Below are positions 26,458 to 32,435 of a stretch of 32,435 bases of DNA, in pieces; the stretch's first letter is position 1, and each line of letters starts with the position of its first letter. The stretch is taken from contig NZ_LKPJ01000051.1 of the NCBI RefSeq assembly GCF_001443045.1, positions 1 through 32,435 on the forward strand, given 5' to 3'. This DNA is from Burkholderia ambifaria (GTDB taxonomy: Bacteria > Pseudomonadota > Gammaproteobacteria > Burkholderiales > Burkholderiaceae). Both the position numbers and the translations under genes were made by a program. Under the pieces are notes generated by a model. It was given only the letters and a program-made list of their open reading frames with translations, had not been told where the DNA came from and searched no databases.

Positions 26458-27795
26458 GTGAGGCTGGCAACACCGCTTCGTTCGCTCTACGTACAGGTTC
26501 TGCTGGCGATGGTGCTCGGCGTGGGCGTCGGCCATTTGTGGCCATCGGCGGGCGCGCTGCTCAAGCCGCTCAGCGACGCATTCGTCGGTCTCGTGCGGAT
26601 GATGATCGCGCCGATCGTGTTCTGCACGATCGTCTCGGGCATCACGTCGCTCGCGAACGGAAAAGCCATCGGACGCACGATCGTCCGCGCGCTGGTGCTG
26701 TTCTATCTGCTGACCGCCGCCGCGCTCGCATTCGGGCTCGTCACCGCGTTCGTGCTGCGGCCCGGCGCCGGCATGCACGTCGACGTGCGCCATCTCGATT
26801 CGAGCATCGTGGCGCAATACGTGCAGCATGCGCAACCGCACGGGCTCGTCGAGTTCGCGCTGAGCGTGATCCCGGACACGATGCTCGGCGCGTTCCAGAC
26901 GGGCGAGGTGCTGCCGGTGCTGCTGCTGTCGCTGCTGTTCGGCTTTTCGCTGAATGCGTCTCCACAGGCCGGGCGGCCCGTGCTGGCGCTGATCGACGGT
27001 GTCGCGCAGGTCGTCTTTCGCGTGCTCGCGATGATCATGCGGCTCGCCCCGCTCGGCGCATTCGGCGCGATGGCGTTCACGGTGGGCCGCTTCGGCATCG
27101 GCTCGGTCGGCTCGCTCGCGCGACTGATGGCGTCGTTCTACGTGGCCTGCGTGCTGTTCGTCGCGCTGGTGCTCGCGCCGCTCGCACGGCTGCACGGCTT
27201 CGCGCTGTGGCGGCTGTTGCGCTACCTGCGCGAGGAGTTGCTGATCGTCCTCGCGACGTCGTCCACGGAGCCGGTATTGCCGCGGCTGATCGTCAAGCTG
27301 GAGGCGCTGGGTTGCGACAAGGGTGTCGTCGGGCTCGTGCTGCCGGCCGGCTACTCGTTCAACCTGGACGGCACCGCGATCTACCTGACGCTCGCCGCAT
27401 TGTTCATCGCGCAGGCGTGCGACGTGCCGCTTTCCGCGCCGCAAATCGCAGCGATGCTGGCCTTGATGCTGCTGACGTCGAAGGGCGCGGCCGGCGTGTC
27501 CGGCAGCGGGCTCGTCGCGCTCGTCGCGACGCTCGCGGTGATGCCCGACCTGCCGGTGGCCGGCGTCGCGCTTCTGGTCGGCATCGATCGCTTCATGTCG
27601 GAGGCGCGGGCGCTGACGAGCGTGATCAGCAATGCGTGCGCGGTGATCTTCGTGTCGTCGTGGGAAGGGGCGTGCGATCGTGCGCGTCTCGCACGGGTGC
27701 TGAGTGCGGCCGGGCCCGCAGGCCCGAACGGCGCCGACGATGCCGCCGATGTCGGGGCCGATGTCGATGCCGGCCGCGACGGGAAGGCTGTCTGA
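26458..27795 (+). CDS. dctA: C4-dicarboxylate:cation symporter DctA
   Basis: 445 aa, glutamate/dicarboxylate transporter (DAACS) fold with eight TM helices and two re-entrant loops. Diagnostic segments: YVQVLLAMVLGVGVGHLWP at the start, RMMIAPIVFCTIVSGI, the serine-rich hairpin ATSSTEPVLPRL, LPAGYSFNLDGTAIYLTLAALFIAQA (cut as AGYSFNLDGTAIYLT), and KGAAGVSGSGLV. It takes up succinate, fumarate, malate and related acids across the inner membrane. GTG 26458 with GAGGA ~10 bases upstream begins the family homology; a GTG at 26398 overlapping the LysR stop is an alternative. The C-terminal ~30 residues are Ala/Asp-rich and less conserved. Convergent with the binding-protein gene. Confidence 0.9.
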   Translation: MRLATPLRSLYVQVLLAMVLGVGVGHLWPSAGALLKPLSDAFVGLVRMMIAPIVFCTIVSGITSLANGKAIGRTIVRALVLFYLLTAAALAFGLVTAFVLRPGAGMHVDVRHLDSSIVAQYVQHAQPHGLVEFALSVIPDTMLGAFQTGEVLPVLLLSLLFGFSLNASPQAGRPVLALIDGVAQVVFRVLAMIMRLAPLGAFGAMAFTVGRFGIGSVGSLARLMASFYVACVLFVALVLAPLARLHGFALWRLLRYLREELLIVLATSSTEPVLPRLIVKLEALGCDKGVVGLVLPAGYSFNLDGTAIYLTLAALFIAQACDVPLSAPQIAAMLALMLLTSKGAAGVSGSGLVALVATLAVMPDLPVAGVALLVGIDRFMSEARALTSVISNACAVIFVSSWEGACDRARLARVLSAAGPAGPNGADDAADVGADVDAGRDGKAV

Positions 27796-27809
27796 CGCAC
27801 GCCTTCCCG
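27780..27809. terminator. Hairpin across the convergent dctA / binding-protein ends
   Basis: A perfect 9-bp inverted repeat, CGGGAAGGC (27780-27788) and GCCTTCCCG (27801-27809), has a 12-nt loop that contains the dctA stop codon. Only 24 bp separate the convergent stops, so it is a good bidirectional terminator candidate. Confidence 0.6.
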
Positions 27810-27819
27810 GGGTTCGTGC

Positions 27820-28602
27820 TCAATGAGCGGAAACGGAATCCAGCCCGGTCGATTTCACTTCCGCCTGCACGTCGGGCGACGCGAGATAGTCGAGGAGCGC
27901 CTTCGCTTCCTTCGGATGTTGCGCGCCGACGGGAACGCCGGCGGCGAAGCGCGTGACGGACTGCAGCGATTCGGGGATCTTGCCGACGAAGGTCGCGCCC
28001 TTCACGGGCAGCAGTTCGCTCACCTGCTGGAAGCCGATCTCGTAGTCGCCGTTCGCGACCACGGACGCGACGGGAATCCGCGGGACCATCTTCGCCTTCG
28101 ATTTCACCTGATCCTCGATGCCGAGCTTCCTGAACAGCTCGCGCTCGATATAGACGCCGCTCGCGCTGTCCGAATAGGCGATCGATTTCGCATGCAGCAG
28201 AACCTGCTTGAGGCCGTCGGCGGTGCTGATGTCGGGTTTTGCCGCGCCGTCGCGCACGACCATGCCGATGCGCGAATCGGCCAGCTCGACGCGCGAGCCG
28301 GCGATCACCTTGCCTTGCCGGATCAGATCGTCGAGCGCGTAGCCGACCATGATCACGGCGTCGGCCGGCTCGCCGCGCGCGAGCCGGTTCGGGATCGCTT
28401 CGGGTGACTTGCCCATCGACGGGCCGAGCGCGGTGTCGAGCGTGTTGCCGGTGCGTGACGCGAACTGCGGGCCGAGCTGCTTGTAGGCGGCGGTGAAGCC
28501 GCCCGAACTCATCACGTGCAACTCGGTGGCCTGCACGTTCGCGGCGACGGCGGAGGTGGCGACGAGTGCGGTCGCGCCCAGTTTCAGGAGCAGGTTTTTC
28601 AT
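27820..28602 (-). CDS. Orphan periplasmic substrate-binding protein (ModA-like fold)
   Basis: 260 aa from ATG 28602: Sec signal peptide ~1-25 (MKNLLLKLGATALVATSAVA), then a type-II periplasmic-binding fold (LHVMSSGGFTAAYKQLGPQF, ADAVIMVGYALDDLIRQGKV, AYSDSASGVYIERELFRKLG, EIGFQQVSELL) as in molybdate/tungstate-type ABC binding proteins. No permease or ATPase gene is adjacent; instead it follows an MHS symporter by a few dozen bases on the same strand. It may capture an organic acid or act as sensor, not import molybdate. An ATG at 28653, six bases after the symporter stop, would add 17 Thr-rich residues; the signal peptide favours 28602, though neither start has a clear ribosome site. Confidence 0.82.
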   Translation of the reverse strand: MKNLLLKLGATALVATSAVAANVQATELHVMSSGGFTAAYKQLGPQFASRTGNTLDTALGPSMGKSPEAIPNRLARGEPADAVIMVGYALDDLIRQGKVIAGSRVELADSRIGMVVRDGAAKPDISTADGLKQVLLHAKSIAYSDSASGVYIERELFRKLGIEDQVKSKAKMVPRIPVASVVANGDYEIGFQQVSELLPVKGATFVGKIPESLQSVTRFAAGVPVGAQHPKEAKALLDYLASPDVQAEVKSTGLDSVSAH

Positions 28603-28659
28603 GGTCGTGGTCGTAGTCTGGGTCGTGCGGAGTCGGGGCAGGTTGTTCTGCATGAGGCT

Positions 28660-29955
28660 TCAGTGCGCCGGCGTCAGCGTCACCGGCTGGCGGCGATAGA
28701 GCGCGAAGGTCGCCAGCAGCGCGCACACCGCGGCGAGGCTCATCCAGTAGCCCGGTGCGGCCTTGTCGCCGGTCATGTGAATGAGTGCGGTCGAGATCGC
28801 GGGCGTGAAGCCGCCGAACACCGCCGTCGCCAGGCTGTAGGCGAGCGAGAAGCCTGCGACGCGCACCTCCGCCGGCATCACTTCCGTCAGCGCGACGACC
28901 ATCGCGCCGTTATAGATCCCGTACATGAACGACAGCCACAGCAGCACGAGCAGCATGTGGACGAACGACGGCGCATGAGCGAGCAGCGACAGCGCCGGAT
29001 AGGCGGTCGCGATCGCGAGCAACGTCATGCCGACGAGCAGCGGCCGGCGGCCGATGCGATCGGACAGCGCGCCGCCGATCGGCAGCCACACGAAGTTCGA
29101 CACGCCGACGCACAGCGTCACGAGCAGGCTGTCGGCGGTGCTCAGGTGCAGGACCGTCTTGCCGAAGGTCGGCGCGTAGACCGTGATCAGGTAGAAGCTC
29201 GTGGTGGTCATCGCGACCAGCATCATGCCGGCGACCACGACGCCCCAGTTCCGCACCAGCGTAACGAAGACTTCCTTCATGCCCGGACGATGCCGGCGCG
29301 CCTTGAATTCCTGCGTTTCCTCGAGGTTGCGACGCAGCATGAAGATGAACGGCACGATCATGCAACCGACGAAGAACGGCACGCGCCATCCCCACGCGGC
29401 GATGGCCGACGCGCTCAGCCAGTGATTGAGCGCGAAGCCGAGGCCGGCCGCGACGACGATCGCGACCTGCTGGCTGGCGGACTGCCAGCTCGTGAAGAAG
29501 CCCTTGCGGCCGGGCGTGGCCATTTCGGCGAGATAGACGGACACGCCGCCGAGTTCGGCGCCCGCCGAGAAGCCTTGCAGCAGCCGCCCGATCAGCACGA
29601 GCGCGGGCGCGAGCAGGCCGATCGTCGCGTAGCCTGGCACGAACGCGATCAGGATGGTGCCGCTGGCCATGATGGCCAGCGTGACGATGAGGCCCTTGCG
29701 ACGGCCGACGTCGTCGATGTACGCGCCCAGCACGATCGCACCTAGCGGGCGCATCAGGAAACCGGCGCCGAAGACCGCGAACGTCATCATCAGCGAAGCG
29801 AACTCGCTCGCGGCGGGAAAGAACACCGCCGCGATCTGCGTTGCATAGAAGCCGAACAGGAAGAAGTCGAACTGCTCGAGGAAGTTGCCGGCCGTCACGC
29901 GGAATACCGCGGCGGCCTTCGAACGTCCGGTCGAAAGGGTGGGCGAGGGGTGCAT
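28660..29955 (-). CDS. MHS-family MFS symporter (citrate/tricarboxylate type)
   Basis: 431 aa with twelve TM helices and metabolite:H+ symporter marks: GNFLEQFDFFLFGFYATQIA at helix 1, MRPLGAIVLGAYIDDVGRRKGL for loop 2-3 (seen as GAYIDDVGRRKG), LLQGFSAGAELGGVSVYLAEMA in helix 4, and ALSDRIGRRPLL in loop 8-9 (as LSDRIGRRPLL). This fits the citrate/tricarballylate (CitA/TcuC-like) branch, which imports tricarboxylates with protons. GGAG lies eight bases before ATG 29955. It is co-directional with the binding-protein gene. A perfect T-N11-A LysR box lies ~117 bp upstream. Confidence 0.88.
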   Translation of the reverse strand: MHPSPTLSTGRSKAAAVFRVTAGNFLEQFDFFLFGFYATQIAAVFFPAASEFASLMMTFAVFGAGFLMRPLGAIVLGAYIDDVGRRKGLIVTLAIMASGTILIAFVPGYATIGLLAPALVLIGRLLQGFSAGAELGGVSVYLAEMATPGRKGFFTSWQSASQQVAIVVAAGLGFALNHWLSASAIAAWGWRVPFFVGCMIVPFIFMLRRNLEETQEFKARRHRPGMKEVFVTLVRNWGVVVAGMMLVAMTTTSFYLITVYAPTFGKTVLHLSTADSLLVTLCVGVSNFVWLPIGGALSDRIGRRPLLVGMTLLAIATAYPALSLLAHAPSFVHMLLVLLWLSFMYGIYNGAMVVALTEVMPAEVRVAGFSLAYSLATAVFGGFTPAISTALIHMTGDKAAPGYWMSLAAVCALLATFALYRRQPVTLTPAH

Positions 29956-30490
29956 CTGGGTGTCTCCAGGGAATCGGGGAAGTACGCGGGGAGCGGTTGA
30001 TTGTCGTTTCGGTAATGGTCGCCCGGAGACGGCAAAACGATAAGTGCGAATTTTGGAAGGATTGATGTTGTTTGGTTATCAATGGGCTGGGCTCCGGCAG
30101 AAGGATTCCGTGGGGCGCGCACGGGCTGAATGGCGGCGTCAGCAAGGAAATGCCCGATCACCCATGCCGCGCTGCGACTGTCTCGCGTAGAGCAGGCGAC
30201 AGGCGACGCCGGCCGTGCCGCCGACGATCGTCGCGCGACGAGAAATATCGCACCGAGACCGATATGGCTCGTGTCCAGACGGACATGCTCGATGCGGGTG
30301 CGTGGAACAAATGCCCCGCTCGGCTCATTGTTGCGATTCCGCGCAATTCCTTTCCCCTCCCCTTGCTTGAAGTCGACGCAATCCAATTTTGAGAAAGGAC
30401 TTGGCCGAACCGCTGTAGAGTTTTTCCGCTCGTATCGCAGGATGCCGCAAGGGCATCGCATACATCTCTTTGTGACAAACAGGAGGACGC
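29956..30490. other. 535-nt divergent region between symporter and T6SS PAAR gene
   Basis: The part next to the symporter is A+T-rich (29990-30085) and contains the LysR box. The middle (30100-30380) has short frames on both strands without domains. Just before the PAAR gene lies TTGAGA (near 30388), with no convincing -10 at 16-18 bp. No tRNA or insertion-sequence ends were seen. Confidence 0.4.
30061..30083 (-). promoter_or_regulatory. Perfect T-N11-A LysR-type binding site upstream of the symporter
   Basis: ATTGAT (30061-30066), an 11-nt spacer and ATCAAT (30078-30083): a perfect 6-bp inverted repeat with the canonical LysR T-N11-A geometry, centred ~117 bp upstream of the symporter ATG. 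The nearest carboxylate-linked LysR is encoded at 25490-26401. Confidence 0.6.
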
Positions 30491-30760
30491 GTGAAAGACC
30501 AGCACGGACAGGACATGATCCGCTTGGGCGATGCCACGGACCACGGCGGCGAAGTCATCGAGGCGGCCGGCGATTTGAAGCATATGGGGATTGCCGTTGC
30601 GCTGGAAGGCCACGCGGTGAGGTGCCACCGATGCGGCGGCGTGTTTCCACTACTGGCAAGTGGTTCGCGCACACATCGCGGCCGGCGTGTCGGCTATCAC
30701 GGTGACAAGACCGGTTGCGGTGCGACCGTCATCGGTCAGCGAACAACAGGAGCGGAGTAA
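30491..30760 (+). CDS. PAAR-domain T6SS spike-tip protein
   Basis: 89 aa. The PAAR fold is visible from MIRLGDATDHGGEVIEAAGD through GIAVALEGHAVRCHRCGGVFPL to a HGDKTGCGATVIG end, with Cys/His residues (H51, C54, C57, C86-type pattern) suited to binding the tip zinc. PAAR proteins cap the VgrG trimer and sharpen the T6SS spike. GTG 30491 has GGAGG five to seven bases upstream; the first internal ATG is at 30515. The stop TAA is immediately followed by the vgrG ATG (TAAATG), so the two are one operon. No toxin domain is fused. Confidence 0.85.
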   Translation: MKDQHGQDMIRLGDATDHGGEVIEAAGDLKHMGIAVALEGHAVRCHRCGGVFPLLASGSRTHRGRRVGYHGDKTGCGATVIGQRTTGAE

Positions 30761-32435
30761 ATGGCAAAGTTTACTCAGGCTCGCACGCTGTCACTCGCCG
30801 GCGCAGCGCTGCCGACCTATGGGATGGATGCGCTGCCGGTCTTTGTACCCGTGCGGTTGCAAGGCACCGAAACGATCGGCCGAATCGATGCATGCCGCTA
30901 CCTCGTCACGTTGCGCACCGACGACGCTTATGCGGTTTCACCCAGTCGCACGGCCGATCTCGATCTAGACAAATTGGTCGGCACGGAAGTCACCGTGTCG
31001 ATCCAGCTCGAAGGCAAAGGGCGGTTCATTTCGGGGCTGGCCGGCGCCGCCGGACTTGGCAACATCGGCGCAGGCACGCGCGAGATCAGCGGGCTGGTCG
31101 AAGCGGCCCGGATCGCCGGTCAGGATCGCGACTCGATTCTGTACGAACTGGAACTACGCCCGTGGCTCTATCGCGCAACGCTGACGCAGGATTGCCGCCT
31201 GTTCCAGGATATGACCGTCGTTGAAATCACCGACGCGGTGCTTTCGAAATACCCCTATCCCGTCGATAAGCGCTTGGGCGCATTCCGGGGCGTCTATCCG
31301 ACACGCGATGTGCAGCGACAGGCGTTTGAATCGGACTGGGCATTTCTGCAACGCCTCTGGGAAGAATGGGGAATCTGGTGGTGGTTCGAGCACGACGGCG
31401 GCCATCATCGTCTGGTTCTGTGCGACACGATGGGTGGCCATCATCCGCACGGTGCGGCTTACGAGACGCTGCGCTATCTGCCGCCCGATGGTCAGCATAT
31501 CGACGAGGAACACATTCACACGCTGTCCGTGACCAGCCGCCTGACGCCCGGACGCGTGACCGTGACGGATTACGACTACACGCGCCCGCGCGCCGATCTG
31601 GCGACCACGGCGGAAAACCCTCGCCCGACCGCAAGCGCCGACGGCGAGCTATACGGTTGGGGCGATTACAGTCAGCCGCTCGCGGGCGCGCAAGGGCTGA
31701 CGGGCCAGCCGAACGATACGGCTCGTGAAGCGCACCACTTCGCAAACGTTCAACTTGAGGCGCAGCGTTGCTCGGGGCGGCGCGCGAACGGGAAAGGGAA
31801 TCTGCGTGGCCTGACGGTCGGATACACCTTTACGTTGACCGGCTATCCGCAGCAGGCGGCGAATCGTGAATACCTCGTTGTATCGTGCGTGCTCGACATT
31901 GAGGAAGTCGTGGGGCGGACCGGCGGCGCGCAGACGTATCGCGTCGATGCGCAGTTCGAACTATTGCCGACGAACGAATCGTTCCGCCTGGAACGCAGCG
32001 TCCGCAAGCCCGTCATGAGCGGGCCGGAGAAAGCAACGGTCGTCGGCCCCGCCGGGCAGGAAATCTGGACCGACCAATACGGTCGCGTGAAGGTGCAGTT
32101 CGAATGGGATCGGCAGGGCCGGCACGACGAGCATTCGGGTATCTGGCTGCGCGTGCTGTCGCCGTGGCAAGGCGTGGACATGGGCACGACGTTCCTGCCG
32201 CGTATCGGCCATGAAGTGGCCGTGTCGCATTACTACGGCGACCCGGATTTGCCGGTGATTATCGGCAGTGCCGTCAACGCGTTCCGCCAGCCCGTGCTGG
32301 ACCTGCCGCACAATCATGCGCTGTCGGTGCTGCGCGGCAAGGAGCTTCACGGCACTGCATCCGGCCATCTCGCGATCGACGATACGCGGGAACAAATCCA
32401 GACGCAGATTGCGAGCGATGCCGGTACGTCGCAAC
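30761..32435 (+). CDS. vgrG: VgrG T6SS spike protein (3' end outside window)
   Basis: The frame is open from ATG 30761 to the window edge (558 codons, no stop). The N-terminal gp27-like part shows VTVSIQLEGKGRFISGLAG, LELRPWLYRATLTQDCRLFQ and DWAFLQRLWEEWGIWWWFEH; the gp5-like OB-fold part shows WTDQYGRVKVQFEWDRQG, GIWLRVLSPWQG and IGHEVAVSHYYGDPDLPVI. The C-terminal beta-needle and any extension (effector domain or DUF2345) are not visible. An AGGAG ribosome site lies inside the end of the PAAR gene. As a trimer, VgrG forms the spike that carries PAAR and bound effectors into target cells. Effector and immunity genes would be expected beyond the right edge. Confidence 0.93.
   Translation, partial: MAKFTQARTLSLAGAALPTYGMDALPVFVPVRLQGTETIGRIDACRYLVTLRTDDAYAVSPSRTADLDLDKLVGTEVTVSIQLEGKGRFISGLAGAAGLGNIGAGTREISGLVEAARIAGQDRDSILYELELRPWLYRATLTQDCRLFQDMTVVEITDAVLSKYPYPVDKRLGAFRGVYPTRDVQRQAFESDWAFLQRLWEEWGIWWWFEHDGGHHRLVLCDTMGGHHPHGAAYETLRYLPPDGQHIDEEHIHTLSVTSRLTPGRVTVTDYDYTRPRADLATTAENPRPTASADGELYGWGDYSQPLAGAQGLTGQPNDTAREAHHFANVQLEAQRCSGRRANGKGNLRGLTVGYTFTLTGYPQQAANREYLVVSCVLDIEEVVGRTGGAQTYRVDAQFELLPTNESFRLERSVRKPVMSGPEKATVVGPAGQEIWTDQYGRVKVQFEWDRQGRHDEHSGIWLRVLSPWQGVDMGTTFLPRIGHEVAVSHYYGDPDLPVIIGSAVNAFRQPVLDLPHNHALSVLRGKELHGTASGHLAIDDTREQIQTQIASDAGTSQ

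Noticed and set aside
27820..28602. Complete molybdate ABC transporter
   Set aside because: Only the binding protein is present; no modB or modC within the window.

Overview
The base composition (about two-thirds G+C by eye, NNC/NNG third positions), the style of the intergenic DNA and the gene families (DUF4148, MocR and LysR regulators, MHS symporters, Rieske-FAD reductase, T6SS PAAR/VgrG) point to a Burkholderia-type betaproteobacterium, probably a secondary replicon of the B. cepacia group. This is inferred from recognised protein families; no search was run. No rRNA, tRNA, insertion sequence or CRISPR array was found.

Layout. (1) 1-3.5 kb: a type VI secretion (T6SS) accessory patch with lower G+C: a 5'-truncated phospholipase-D effector, a Sel1-repeat lipoprotein that looks like its immunity protein, a two-TM protein and a pentapeptide-repeat protein. 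(2) 3.8-9.9 kb, minus strand: a His-rich secreted peptide, a YdeP-type molybdopterin oxidoreductase and a ClpG/ClpK-like AAA+ disaggregase whose leader holds a 7-bp tandem array. (3) 10.2-12.75 kb, minus strand: an encapsulin nanocompartment operon made of a DyP peroxidase with a C-terminal cargo-loading peptide, the encapsulin shell and a 90-aa unknown. It sits behind an extended -10 promoter and a ~225-nt leader with mutually exclusive hairpins and a 22-aa upstream ORF. (4) 12.85-14.6 kb: an HTH-only LysR-like protein, a PsiE-family protein, a 5-bp plus 9-bp tandem repeat block (27 nonamers) and a DUF1269-like protein. (5) 15.1-20.8 kb: a MocR regulator, NAD-formate dehydrogenase, a divergent Rieske/FAD reductase, MarC, and a second protein resembling the DUF1269-like one. 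(6) 21.2-24.5 kb: an orphan sigma-54 response regulator, an MFS exporter with a DUF4148 gene, and a divergent LysR. (7) 25.5-30.1 kb: a C4/C6-carboxylate uptake block (LysR, DctA, orphan periplasmic binding protein, MHS symporter) with a perfect T-N11-A LysR box. (8) 30.5 kb to the end: PAAR and VgrG (cut by the window edge), the start of a second T6SS module.

How the genes fit together. Two stress themes stand out in the middle: protein disaggregation (ClpG-like) and encapsulated peroxidase (DyP-encapsulin), alongside formate oxidation and a redox reductase. The flanks are T6SS effector/delivery modules. Simple tandem repeats sit in two regulatory gaps, so copy-number variation between strains could alter expression there. 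The least explained part, and the best candidate for something undescribed, is the encapsulin operon leader (12486-12753), together with the 90-aa gene and the HTH-only regulator that flank the operon.
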